Positions 39,278 to 49,168 of a stretch of 64,000 nt of DNA are shown in pieces. Origin of the DNA: Histomonas meleagridis (Eukaryota; Parabasalia; Tritrichomonadida; Dientamoebidae); assembly GCA_020186115.1 (NCBI GenBank), contig WSYJ01000149.1:620001-684000 (forward strand), written 5' to 3'. The notes below the pieces were generated by a model. That model saw only the letters and a list, made by a program, of their open reading frames with translations, was not told where the DNA came from and made no database searches. How positions within the stretch are numbered: the stretch's first letter is position 1; every line of letters begins with the position of its first letter. Position numbers and translations under genes: made by a program.

Positions 39278-40471
39278 ATGGATTGGGAACAACTTATATT
39301 AAAAAATAAAGCCAAGACAAATTTATTATTTGAAGCATCTGAATTTCAACTTCCAAAGACAGATACACGTGAAATTCGTCTTGGTAAAGATTCTTTTCAT
39401 TCTAATCGTGTTTCAAATTTCCTTCCGTCTGTTTCAAAACCACAAAAAGTTGAAACTATTCAACCTACTCAAGTTATTGATCTTCGTCCTGAGCGTGGTA
39501 AAGAGCATGGTGAAACCTTTCTACCAGCTGCTAAACCTCATCGTCAATGGTATAATTATACAACACTTACTGGTCATAATGCCTGGGTCAAAGCTGTTAC
39601 TGTTGATCCTTCCAATGAATTCTTTATTACAGGTTCCATTGATCGTATGCTTAAAATCTGGGATCTTGCCAAAGCAGAACTTCGTATGACACTTACAGGC
39701 CATATTGGTGCCATTCAAGACCTTGAAATCTCCAACCGCTCTCCATATCTTTTTAGTTGTTGCGACGCCAAATGTGTTTATTGCTGGGATCTTAATCAAA
39801 ATTCCATTGTCCGTGACTTCCATGGGCATCTTTCTGGCGTTTACTGTCTTTCCCTCCATCCAACCATTGATATCTTTGCCACTGGTTCGCGTGATGCGAC
39901 ATGTCGCATCTGGGACATTCGAACGCGGGACTCAGTTTTTGTTCTCGAGGGCCATGACCTTACTGTCTTTGACGTCAAGATGCAAGACTTTCAACCCAAT
40001 GTTCTTACGAGTTCCGCCGATGCAACCATTCGCGCGTGGGACCTTCGCAACGGCAGTAAATGTCTTTACACACTCACGCGCCATAAAAAGACCGTTCGTG
40101 CACTTGCGTTACATCCTAAAGAGTGGAGTTTTGCATCCGCAAGTCAGGACGCCATCTTCCATTGGAATGGCGAAGAATCGAAACTATTTAAAGAGTTCAA
40201 GTACCATAAAAGCATCAAAAACGCGCTCGCAATTAACCAAGATGACGTGTTCGTAAGCGCTGGCGATGACGGTACTATAAAGTTTTGGGATTGGGGAAGC
40301 GGACAATGTTTCCAAGAAGTCACTTCGATTCCACATCCGGGATCACTCGATTGCGAAAATGGTATTTTCGACTGCGCGTTCGATATGACTGGTACAAGAT
40401 TAATTACATGCGAGGCAGATAAAACAATTAAGTTGTGGAGGGAATTCGATGAAAATGGTAACCCTTACTGA
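39278..40471 (+). CDS. PLRG1: PLRG1/Prp46 WD40 protein of the Prp19 spliceosome complex
   Basis: A 397-aa protein from ATG 39278 (TTG at 39269 rejected). About 100 N-terminal residues precede seven WD40 repeats. It matches PLRG1/PRL1/Prp46 closely: [113 protein letters not shown] and [11 protein letters not shown]. In other eukaryotes it is a core Prp19-associated subunit needed to activate the spliceosome, so this organism splices some transcripts. The second half of the gene is clearly richer in GC than the first. Length is shorter than human PLRG1 (514 aa) because the N-terminal part is reduced. Confidence 0.95.
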   Translation: MDWEQLILKNKAKTNLLFEASEFQLPKTDTREIRLGKDSFHSNRVSNFLPSVSKPQKVETIQPTQVIDLRPERGKEHGETFLPAAKPHRQWYNYTTLTGHNAWVKAVTVDPSNEFFITGSIDRMLKIWDLAKAELRMTLTGHIGAIQDLEISNRSPYLFSCCDAKCVYCWDLNQNSIVRDFHGHLSGVYCLSLHPTIDIFATGSRDATCRIWDIRTRDSVFVLEGHDLTVFDVKMQDFQPNVLTSSADATIRAWDLRNGSKCLYTLTRHKKTVRALALHPKEWSFASASQDAIFHWNGEESKLFKEFKYHKSIKNALAINQDDVFVSAGDDGTIKFWDWGSGQCFQEVTSIPHPGSLDCENGIFDCAFDMTGTRLITCEADKTIKLWREFDENGNPY

Positions 40472-40666
40472 GTAACGTGAAAGTAAAATGTAATTAATGT
40501 AAAATTTATTAAAGTTTGTAAGAGCCGATTTTGTTATAAAATGTTTCGAAAGTGAATCAAAAGAAAAAAAAATACACAGAATGAATTATATAAGATTATC
40601 AAATTAAAATCGGATAAACTTACTTTGTTGCTGTGATCTTTTGAATTTGCTGGAAAGAAAAAAAAA

Positions 40667-40697
<31 letters not shown>

Positions 40698-41229
40698 CAA
40701 ACTCAAAAGTTAAAACAGAAAATGATTAAACTTAGTATATACATCTTTTTAAAATCAATAAACAGAAAATATGATGAATCAAATTAAAATATTATAAGGT
40801 ATACATCAAATTTTAATATTACTGTATATAAAATCAAATCAGAAACAATATAAACAAAAAATTAAATATTAATATCGCACAGTATGAGATAAAAGAAAAT
40901 AATACAGAATGAAACTACTCAGAATCAATTAAATAGAAAAAATATATGAATCATTGTGGAATTAATAATTAAATGTTTTTCGATAAAAGGATTCATATAT
41001 ATTTTCATCTGAATAGTATTTTCTTATCATTGATCATCAACATCATTACCAAAAAGTTGAGTGAATTCTTGATCAATTTATTCATCTTTGCTTGGAATTC
41101 CAATATATTTTTTATGTGAATTAAATTAAAAACATCACACTGAATGAAATAATACATAAAATGTTGTGCATAACGAATTAACATTTAAACAAAAACTTAT
41201 ACATTTTTATGGTTATTATTTTCATTTAC
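40472..41229. other. AT-rich intergenic region
   Basis: About 750 bp with no gene recognised. It contains a TA dinucleotide run at 40673-40697. Confidence 0.4.
40673..40697. repeat. (TA)n microsatellite
   Basis: About 12 perfect TA dinucleotides downstream of PLRG1; likely length-variable. Confidence 0.8.
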
Positions 41230-41795
41230 TTAAATTTCGGCAGCATCCGAATCAATAGAATACGTTTCCATTACGTTACTTACTGTACTAGAACTAGTGG
41301 ATGCGACTGAGTATGTAAATGTTGTACTTCCAATTACGATAAGCTAATGCATCATGAACTTGGACAACTGGATGGTTGTCCATAGCTAAAGCCCATTTTA
41401 AATGCTGAATTTGTAACAGGCGCATATGCTATGTATGCATTATCAGTTGATGAGCCGCATAAGACTAACCACGAGTTATTCAGATTATTATCTGATCGTG
41501 GATAAATCAATCTTAGGAATTGTTGCTCCAATCGAATCTCGCAATTTCAACCATTTCATCTACAATCGCTCGCATTTCTGAAACTACATCATATGTTTTG
41601 GCTTCGCGCTATAACTCTCGGAGCTTGGCTTTCTTTGGAAAGCAAAAACATTGTCATACCCATTTGTGCTAACAAGACTTTTTTGTTCTCCACTGTGGGA
41701 TTACTGTGGTACCACAGTTGTAGTTACATCGAGTTCAGGTCGTTCACCTTCTCCATGGAGGCATATTGCGTTAAGGAAACCTTTTGTGTTATTAA
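41230..41795 (-). pseudogene. Decayed gene of unknown family
   Basis: The minus strand carries coding-like, GC-richer text in several frames broken by stops and shifts. In order they are: QYASMEKVNDLNSM then a stop; NPTVENKKVLLAQMGMTMFL continuing to APRVIARSQ; another frame YDVVSEMRAIVDEMVEIA; then NNSWLVLCGSSTDNAYIAYA with KMGFSYGQPSSCPSS; and finally STVSNVMETYSIDSDAAEI, ending at a stop at 41230-41232. At least four lesions separate them. The pieces lie in one order and orientation, so this was probably one gene. I do not recognise the family. Confidence 0.5.
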
Positions 41796-41928
41796 ATAAT
41801 TTTTAATTTTTTCTTCGTTATTTAAGAGATGTGTTAAAGTGTTTTTTATGCAGAATTTAGCAAAAGCGATTTTTGATTTTTGAAAATTTCGATTTTTTCC
41901 CAGGAAATTGGGGTGCCCCTATTCCTGA

Positions 41929-41936
41929 CACTTTTT
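41929..41936 (+). promoter_or_regulatory. CACTTTTT element directly before the Nup58-like gene
   Basis: GACACTTTTTGAAATG: the element ends three bases before the ATG at 41940, the closest spacing seen in the window. It supports 41940 over the upstream TTG and suggests an almost leaderless mRNA. Confidence 0.45.
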
Positions 41937-41939
41937 GAA

Positions 41940-42875
41940 ATGTCCTTTGGTGGATTTACATTTAATTGGGGATCTTTTAATCAGCAACCAAAAGAAGAAA
42001 AACCACCATTCCAGATGTCAGAACATATGCTCCTAACAGAATTACCAAATGATTTAAAGAAAGATTTTCTTGATGTATACAAAACAATTCAAGCACATAA
42101 AGAACCAGCTGCAAAGTCAACTACATATTCATCAAAAAATATTGAAAGTTTAGTAGAAAGCATTAAAAAAGAAACAGTGAATGAACTTCTTACAAAATTA
42201 ACATCAGTTGCAAACAACATTGACCACGGAAAAGCAGAATTAGAAGAACTCCAAAGTGAGTTAAACATAGCAAAATCAGACCTTACAAATTCTTCACATA
42301 TTGGAGATCCTCCAACTCCTTTCATTAGGAGATATGTTGCAAAAATCAACAAGATGGCCATTGATCTAGAGAACATGTTAGCTTCTGCTGGAAGATATCT
42401 TCAGCCACAACAAAAGATAACCACAAATTCATCGCAGGTCATGGTCGATCTTTTATCACAAGAACACGAAGCAATTGTTAGATGCTCAGCACGTGTTTCC
42501 CAAGTACAAGCAAAACTTACGTCGGTAAGATCAGAACTTGAATCTAAATTAAACGTATCACATTCTCAATTAGATTTCAGTGATTATCAGTTTGAAAGTT
42601 CTTACCAACAAAACATTCAAGTAAAGTATAAACAGTTTCTTAATGATAGGAAGCGAAAAGTTACAAAGCGGAACGAAGAATCAGATTTGCTTGGAAATTC
42701 TACTAAACCTGTTCAAACGCAGGGCACAGGTTTTGGATTTGGATTTGGATTTGGTTCTGGTGGTTTTGGTACTGGTAGTACTGGTTTTGGTAGTACTGGT
42801 TCTGGTACTGGTAGTACTGGTTTTGGTTCTGGTTTTGGTGGTACTGGTAGCAATACTTCTACCACAAAAAGATAA
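41940..42875 (+). CDS. FG nucleoporin, Nup58/Nup62-complex-like
   Basis: A 311-aa protein from ATG 41940. It opens MSFGGFTFNWGSF. The middle has long coiled coils (about residues 25-235) with LPNDLKKDFLDVYKTIQAHK, reminiscent of the LPxxLKxxF entry and coiled-coil trimerisation region of Nup58/Nup45. A short FG region (GFGFGFGFGSGGFGTGS and onward) makes up the last 50 residues. In the family, Nup62-Nup58-Nup54 line the central channel of the nuclear pore. The FG block at the C-terminus, rather than mainly N-terminal, is somewhat unusual, and Nup62 or Nup54 are alternatives. The FG tail is coded by a GT-rich low-complexity tract (42728-42855). Confidence 0.68.
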   Translation: MSFGGFTFNWGSFNQQPKEEKPPFQMSEHMLLTELPNDLKKDFLDVYKTIQAHKEPAAKSTTYSSKNIESLVESIKKETVNELLTKLTSVANNIDHGKAELEELQSELNIAKSDLTNSSHIGDPPTPFIRRYVAKINKMAIDLENMLASAGRYLQPQQKITTNSSQVMVDLLSQEHEAIVRCSARVSQVQAKLTSVRSELESKLNVSHSQLDFSDYQFESSYQQNIQVKYKQFLNDRKRKVTKRNEESDLLGNSTKPVQTQGTGFGFGFGFGSGGFGTGSTGFGSTGSGTGSTGFGSGFGGTGSNTSTTKR

Positions 42876-43626
42876 TGATTTTCATATTATATAAAATTTT
42901 TACAATAATAAATCAGTATAAATTAATGTTTCTAATTTTTTAATAGCAAAATTTTTGAGGGGTTTCATACGTACCCAACTGAACAAATCAATAAAATGAT
43001 TACAACCATTGTTAAACTTTAACAGTGAAATGGAACTTGGTATTTGTTTACTTTAGTCTATGTATGCATATACAATATGGATTATATACATAATATAGTT
43101 TGGATAAAAATATTCAAACTAAATAATAATGTATATACAATATATATTATATATAAAGTCGCCTTGAAAAAATGTCTACTTTCAAACAACTATGAAAAAT
43201 TAATTTTAAAATTCTAAATATTTTTACAGCATTTTATTAGCAATTTTTTCATAATGAAATGATTCATGATGTATACCTCTTCTTTCTATAGAAAGACAGC
43301 GCTAACATTTTCTCTTAGTTTTCAACAAATTCAAAAATAAATAATTTTTAAATATATCATTAATAATGCATAATTATAGAATAGATAAATTAATATTAAT
43401 TTTATTTTAAATTCTAATTTTAAATAAATTTACTTTTAAGATATCATGCATGATTATATATTCATTCCATGTAAAAAATTTAAATAAAAATATCTTATAT
43501 GCACTCAATAATAATCTTCAAATATATTTTATTCATTGTTCAAAACATTCCAAAAATTTTGCTGATGTCAAATTTAAAACAAAGAAATTTCATGTGAAAA
43601 CAAACAAAGATAGTCAATTTTTCAAA
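42876..43626. other. intergenic, no gene seen
   Basis: AT-rich DNA upstream of the RPT5-like locus. The RPT5 frame is open for about 59 codons upstream of ATG 43627, but that text is not RPT5-like. Confidence 0.4.
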
Positions 43627-44553
43627 ATGGATGATTTCACAAACTGGATCATAGATGATCAAATAAAAAAAATGGAACAAAAATCAGCGAAAGAAATTGA
43701 ACAACAAAACATGATACTCGAAAACAAAATCAATGCATATCGTAACATGGTACGTCAATACCAAAATCAAAAGACTCATATGGAAGAAGATATTCGTTCC
43801 AATAATGAAAAGATACGTCTTAACCGTACACTTCCATTTCTTGTTGCTCATGTTGTTGAAGTACTTTCACTTGATTCTGATGAATCTTCTGATAGTGTTT
43901 ATCGTGGACTTGACTCCAAGTCCGCCGTTGTCAAAACCACTACTCGTGAGACAGTTTTTCTCCCTGTTCCTGGATTAGTTGATGCATCAGATCTTCAGCC
44001 ATCTGATATGGTTGGACTTTCCAAAGATTCATATCTCATATTTGAGAAGCTTCCCCAACATTTTGATTCACGAGTGAAAGCCATGGAAGTTGATTCCAAG
44101 CCGACTGAAACGTATGATCAAGTTGGTGGATTAGAAAAACAAATCCAAGAACTTAAAGAAGCAGTAGTTTTACCTCTTATATCTCCCTCCAAAGAGCGTA
44201 TTAAGAAGCTTGGAATCCAACCACCGAAAGGACGGCCCGACACACTTGACCCCGCACTGATGAGGTCCGGGAGATTGGACAGGAAAATAGAGCTGCCGCT
44301 ACCGAATGAAGACGCGCGGGTGCAAATATTGGAAATCCATTAGCGCAAAATGAAGACGGGCAACGACGTTAACTTTAGGGAGTTGGCGAGATCGACAGAA
44401 GACTTTAATGGAGCAATGCTAAAGGCTGTGTGCGTCGAGGCGGGAATGGTGGCATTAAGAAGAAACGCAGACGAAATCGTACATAATGATTACGTAGAAG
44501 GAATAGCACAGGTGCAGGCAAAGAAAAAGGCTGTGTTGGATTACTTCGCATAG
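43627..44553 (+). pseudogene. RPT5: 26S proteasome ATPase RPT5 (PSMC3) copy with the ATPase core deleted
   Basis: From ATG 43627 the frame follows RPT5: coiled coil, LPFLVAHVVEVLSLD, TTTRETVFLPVPGLVDASDL, SRVKAMEVDSKPTETYDQVG and GIQPPKG. At about 44229 it jumps directly to RPDTLDPALMRSGRLDRKIE. Roughly 125 residues are missing in frame, including Walker A, Walker B and sensor segments. A TAG at 44341-44343 replaces the residue expected between EIH and RKM. Beyond it the frame resumes ([20 protein letters not shown]) and ends in the HbYX-like tail DYFA at 44553. The sequence 3' of the jump is much richer in GC than the 5' part. It cannot be a working ATPase as it stands; an assembly deletion or chimera is possible. 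Confidence 0.85.
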
Positions 44554-44689
44554 TTTAGAGATATATTTATAAATGTTTGAAATGTTTGATATGTAATGGT
44601 GGAATAGGGAATTGAATCATTAATATAATTTTCGTTTCGAGAAAGATATTATTTGGGTTACCTGCACTCAATGCTGAGCTTATATTTGT

Positions 44690-44930
44690 ATTATTATATT
44701 ATTATATTATTATATTATTATATTATTATATTATTATATTATTATATTATTATATTATTATATTATTATATTATTATATTATTATATTATTATATTATTA
44801 TATTATTATATTATTATATTATTATATTATTATATTATTATATTATTATATTATTATATTATTATATTATTATATTATTATATTATTATATTATTATATT
44901 ATTATATTATTATATTATTATATTATTATA
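44690..44930. repeat. 8-bp satellite (TTATTATA)n
   Basis: About 30 perfect copies of an 8-bp unit, TTATTATA, with no interruption. The period keeps all frames open in a monotone Tyr/Ile/Leu text, which is not a gene. It separates the RPT5 pseudogene from the TBP promoter. Confidence 0.95.
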
Positions 44931-45011
44931 ATTTTCCCCCACAGTTTTATCCGTGATAGATAAAAACTCCTATTCAGAAATTTAGGTATTTAATCTACTT
45001 GTTGTAAAACT

Positions 45012-45063
45012 CACTTTTTGATATACCATACACAATAAATTCTATGAATTCTATCAAAAAGTG
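45012..45063. promoter_or_regulatory. Inverted CACTTTTTGATA pair upstream of TBP
   Basis: CACTTTTTGATA at 45012-45023 and its exact reverse complement TATCAAAAAGTG at 45052-45063, 28 bp apart. The pair ends 112 bp before the TBP ATG. It contains the octamer found before many genes here, in both orientations, and looks like a dimeric factor site. Confidence 0.5.
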
Positions 45064-45175
45064 GGAAGTGTGAAGTCATGCTTTTTTCTGTTTGGATCAA
45101 AGAGTATTAAACGGTTTCTTGGTCAGGGAATTTTTTTTACTAAACATTTCATCCAAGATTAACTATTATTAACCC

Positions 45176-46018
45176 ATGGAATCTTATGAATTCATTGGTG
45201 TTAATGATGATGGTGATTTAAATCTTCAAGACCTTAAGACATTAGAGGGATATAGTGCACTTGCTGATGACAATTTGGCTGAAGATGCAGACGATTTTCT
45301 TGAACATATTGATTCAATGAAACCAAACATTGTCAATTTAGTTGCTTCTGTTAAGATGTGTAATAGCTTTGATCTATTAAAAATATCAGAACATATAAAA
45401 AATGCAGAATTTAATCCACGACGTTTCCAAGCAGTTATATTACGTATTACAACACCTAAAGCTACAGCTATGGTGTTTCAAGTAGGTAAAGTTAACATAG
45501 TTGGAACAAGAGAAAAAGAAGTTGCATACCAAGCAGCCAAAAAATTTTGTCGAATTCTTCGAAAAGTTGGTTACAATTGTCGCATTGAGGAATTTAATGT
45601 TACGAATCTTGTTGCCACAATTGCTTGTAACTTTCGTATTCGTTTACAAGAAATTGCAAATCATCCGGGTCATCGTCAACTTGCCAGATATAATCCAGAA
45701 ACGTTTCCAGGCATAATATATCGCATCCCTGATCCAAAGGTAACACTTCTTATCTTCGAATCAGGTAAAATAATAATGACTGGTGCAAAATCATATGAAG
45801 ATCTCCAAAGAGCATCAAATTGGATTCAGCCAATTTTGACGTTGTTCAAGAAAACACAAGTTGTACCGCCACCAGCACCAGCTCCTCCTCTTCCTCCACC
45901 TGTAGCAGAGATTAAACCACCAGAACCTGTTCCAGAGAAAAATGAAGAAGAAGATTTGTTCCACAAAAAGAAAAGGAGGAAGCCAAGTAATCCATTTGTT
46001 AAGCCTCCGCGAAGTTGA
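45176..46018 (+). CDS. TBP: TATA-binding protein (TBP)
   Basis: A 280-aa protein from ATG 45176. An acidic N-terminal 50 residues (GVNDDGDLNLQDLK, LAEDADDFLEHID) precedes the two-lobed TBP saddle at about residues 52-228. The four DNA-kinking Phe positions are all kept: RRFQAVILR and TAMVFQVGK in lobe 1, ETFPGIIYR and TLLIFESGK in lobe 2. The TGAK of lobe 2 is present; lobe 1 has VGTREK. A Pro-rich then Lys/Arg-rich C-terminal tail of about 50 residues (PPPAPAPPLPPP; HKKKRRKP) is extra, since TBP normally ends at the saddle. TBP nucleates pre-initiation complexes for all polymerases. This could be one of several TBP-family paralogues. Confidence 0.93.
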   Translation: MESYEFIGVNDDGDLNLQDLKTLEGYSALADDNLAEDADDFLEHIDSMKPNIVNLVASVKMCNSFDLLKISEHIKNAEFNPRRFQAVILRITTPKATAMVFQVGKVNIVGTREKEVAYQAAKKFCRILRKVGYNCRIEEFNVTNLVATIACNFRIRLQEIANHPGHRQLARYNPETFPGIIYRIPDPKVTLLIFESGKIIMTGAKSYEDLQRASNWIQPILTLFKKTQVVPPPAPAPPLPPPVAEIKPPEPVPEKNEEEDLFHKKKRRKPSNPFVKPPRS

Positions 46019-46027
46019 GTATAAAAA

Positions 46028-46205
46028 TATAGATAAGAATTGGTTTTAATGTCAAAGACATTTTTTGTGTTATATATAATGTTTATTTTGATAATTTTGG
46101 CTTTAAAAATAATTCTTGGAAATCATTTAAAATATTTAAAACAGCGCTTGAATCTGCAACTATGTTCTGTAGGACAGAGATTGCTGTTAAAAACAATTGT
46201 TTCCG
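46028..46205 (+). pseudogene. Relic ankyrin module with spacer
   Basis: Directly after TBP the plus strand reads GFNVKDI, then spacer-like text with AATAATTCTTGGAAATCATT, then KTALESATMF and a decaying second half. This is the module-spacer-module junction of the DUF3447 arrays, here isolated and in the opposite orientation to loci A and B. It has no start and no intact neighbour. Confidence 0.5.
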
Positions 46206-47563
46206 AAATAAAAAGAAATTGCTATCAATGTTAAAAACATTTTTGAAATAATACAAATCTATACATTAATAAACAATTGTAAATTATACTTTGTGACGAC
46301 TTTTATCGGCTAGCCGATGCCCATTTATGAAACTATCTAATAACGACTCACTGCGAACCAAATGTTTTTAATAAAAATTTTTTCAATTTTTTCGTTACTG
46401 GGGAGGAATCTGTTTTCATTGAAATAAGATGACAGAAATAATTTCATTGAAACAAAACGGTTTTAATAATTTTTAAATTCAAATATCTTTATTTATTATC
46501 ATTAAATCAAATATTTTTTTAAATTATGATATAAATTTTAGTTATTAAGTGTTTTTAAATCATTCATTATTTTCAAGATAATCTATTTTTCGAGATACGT
46601 GAAATCGCATTCAATTTTTGACGGTTTTGAAATTTCATATATATTATATATATAAAATAAGATCTATAATATTATAATAGATTCTGAAATATTTCATTAA
46701 TATTGTATTTAGAATTAATTTTTTTCCTCTTCTTTTTTTTTTTTTGAATTATTTCTTAAAATTTATAATACGTAGTACACTTATTTCTTTGTGATAAAAA
46801 TGCATAATAAATTAAATTATTTAATGTATACATTATAACAAGATTAAATGAATATGGTAAATTAAAATCAAATATTTTTGTTGTATGTTTAGCTAACAAA
46901 TTTATATTTTCTTCTGTTAGATTCATTATGATTTATTCAAGCTCAGATGATAATTCTAGTTCTATGTTTTGGGGATATATTTTTTTCTTTTTTACTTGAA
47001 TTTGTTTTGCGTTTTCGCATGTTCTCCCAAATACTATATGCCATGGTTTAAGTCAATAGTTTATTGAAAAAGTGCGTTAAGTATCCATTTATAAAAAGGA
47101 TACTCGAATCAAAGCAAAATACGTAAGTCTATTTGTTCTGGTTTATATGTTGGCATTTCTTCTCCTGTCTTTGTTCATAAAATCTTTTTTAGCAAGTATA
47201 GTAAAATAAGGTCTTATCAAATCCTAAGGAAAAACCAAATACACTATATAATACAAATTATTTTTCAATATTACAATTTGATCTTCGCCATATCAAGCAA
47301 ATACACACTCAACTCTATACCAACCAATTACAATTTCAATGAAATTAATAATACTTTTCTCAGACACAATATATGTTGGTCTCACTTTTTTTACTCCAGA
47401 AAATTGAAGCTTGTGTTTTAAATCATGTTACTTTCGGATTCTGATTCAATTGGCATTTTTTGATCAGTGTTGTTATCAATTTTAACGATGTTTGTTCGAT
47501 TTTGAATTTTCACATCACATAACTGATTTTAGCTTTGGTCGTTAAATTTGGTAAAAATTCCAT
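46206..47563. other. AT-rich intergenic region with a DUF3447 relic
   Basis: Apart from the relic at 46775-46965 I see no gene. A short run of T and several A/T homopolymers are present, with an AAAAAGTG copy near 47070. Confidence 0.4.
46775..46965 (-). pseudogene. Relic of a DUF3447 gene N-terminus
   Basis: The minus strand reads SSELE, a stop, then IIMNLTEENINLLAKHTTK and PYSFNLVIMYTLNNLIYYAF. This corresponds to IEQIIFDLNEENINES and YSYSFNLAICRFLYSYF near the start of locus B. A stop lies inside it and the rest of the gene is absent, so this is a degraded copy. Confidence 0.5.
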
Positions 47564-48451
47564 ATGGCGCAAGTCAGAAGGGCACCAAAGAAATCAGGAC
47601 TTTTCCAAATGGATCACAGTCTTGGTCAAAATTTATTAAAAAGCAAAGTTGTCGTAAAAAATATAGTTGATTTCGGAGAAACACATCCAGGAGATGTTAT
47701 TCTTGAAATCGGTCCAGGTAATGGTAACATGACACAAGAAATGCTTTCTCGTGGATGCAATGTTATTGCTGTTGAAAAGGATCCACGTATGGTTGTAGAA
47801 TTACAAAAAAGATTTCAAAGACAACTTCAAACACAACTTAGAATTGTTCATGCAGATGTTTTAACAGTAGATCTTCCTCAATTTGATTTATGTATATCAA
47901 ACATACCTTATAATATTTCATCAGCAATTGTTTTTAAACTTCTTTCACGGCCTACATTCCGAAGGGCTGTTCTTATGGTTCAGAAAGAGTTTGCAGAGCG
48001 TATTGTTGCACGTCCAGGATCTGGTGGTTGGGGACGTCTTGCGATAAATACACAGTTATTTGCAAATGTCAAATTAGTAATGTCAGTCAACAGAAAGAAC
48101 TTTGTACCTGCTCCAAAAGTCGACAGTGCTGTTATTACTATCCAACCAAGACAGAATCAACCAAACATCGATTTTAATGAATGGGATGGATTAATTAAAA
48201 TTTGTTTTAACCGTCCAAACAGAACACTCCAAGCGACCTTCAAGAAGAAGAAGATACTTAACTTACTTAACGAGAATCGAAATCAGTTTTTGATTGCGCA
48301 CAATTTGACAACTGACGTTCCGATTGATGTGTTTGTTCAAAAGTGTCTAGAAGATCTTTTAATTATGGACTCGCGCCCAATGCAGTTAGATATTGAGGAT
48401 TTCATGTCATTATTACAAAAGTTTAACGAAGGCGGACTTCATTTTCAATAA
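47564..48451 (+). CDS. DIM1: DIM1 18S rRNA N6,N6-dimethyladenosine transferase
   Basis: A 295-aa protein of the KsgA/Dim1 family, starting at ATG 47564. Landmarks are HSLGQNLLKSKVVVKNIV, the SAM-binding loop EIGPGNGN at 48-55, the acidic VEKDPRM that binds the ribose, DLPQFDLCISNIPYNIS with the catalytic NIPY at 113-116, and MVQKEFAERIVARPGSGGWG. The C-terminal domain contains RNRTLQATFKKKK-type text of eukaryotic Dim1 (here RPNRTLQATFKKKKIL). It dimethylates two adjacent adenines at the 3' end of 18S rRNA and assists 40S maturation in the nucleolus. Length is slightly under human DIMT1 (313 aa). Confidence 0.95.
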   Translation: MAQVRRAPKKSGLFQMDHSLGQNLLKSKVVVKNIVDFGETHPGDVILEIGPGNGNMTQEMLSRGCNVIAVEKDPRMVVELQKRFQRQLQTQLRIVHADVLTVDLPQFDLCISNIPYNISSAIVFKLLSRPTFRRAVLMVQKEFAERIVARPGSGGWGRLAINTQLFANVKLVMSVNRKNFVPAPKVDSAVITIQPRQNQPNIDFNEWDGLIKICFNRPNRTLQATFKKKKILNLLNENRNQFLIAHNLTTDVPIDVFVQKCLEDLLIMDSRPMQLDIEDFMSLLQKFNEGGLHFQ

Positions 48452-49168
48452 ATATTTTATCAAATTTTTCAAGTTAATGGAAACAATTTTTTTTTCTCGT
48501 TTATATATTTTGTAAAGAGCTTTACTAAAAGTATTACTTTAAAAAAAATACCCAATTTTTTTTTTAATCTACAAAAAAGAACGAGATAGAAATTTGGTTA
48601 ATGCCATAGGTATCTTGGTGCAATTTAGCTATTTCTTTGAAACATGCAATAATTTTAGATGCTAAAGTAAGTGCTGTCCATTAAAATATTTTAATTTCCA
48701 AATCATATTTTGAAATTCTAAGATTTGTGATTGATCCAACATTTATTGAGAAATTTTGTGCCTTTGAACCTGATGCATACATAAACTAAAGTAAACCAGA
48801 TACTATTATACCAAGCTCCTTCTAAAGTTAAATGATTTATTACCAAAAACTGAACTGGGGAGTAGGAAATTTCTCAAAAAATATCTCTTATTGCTATAAA
48901 AAGAAATAAATTAAAAAATAATTCAAATTAACTCTTTTTGAACCAATACACACGAGATCAAAATGAAACTATTAAACAACTTTTATGTAAATATACATTG
49001 ATAACCTTCAACTTAACTCATTTTTATTATAATATATTTCTTTATAAATTCAACAAAATCAAATAAATTCATTGACAACATATTAAATTCTGTTTCAAAT
49101 ATAATTTTGTGTTCTTTCATTAGGAACAATGAGCAGGAACATCCACACATAAACACTTCCTTCATCCA
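48452..49168. other. intergenic region with one ankyrin relic
   Basis: No gene recognised between DIM1 and the stop of the GCK kinase, except the relic module near 48610-48735. Confidence 0.4.
48610..48735 (-). pseudogene. Isolated relic ankyrin module
   Basis: The minus strand reads TALTLASKIIACFKEIAKL with spacer-like text (AAAATATGATTTGGAAATT) upstream, as in the DUF3447 arrays. The second half of the module is decayed. There is no start codon or neighbouring module. Confidence 0.5.

Noticed and set aside
44653-44931. A 92-codon frame of Tyr/Ile/Leu
   Set aside because: Produced by the 8-bp satellite; all frames are open there.
46040-46234. 64-codon plus-strand frame after TBP
   Set aside because: It is the spacer and partial module of an ankyrin relic, not a gene.
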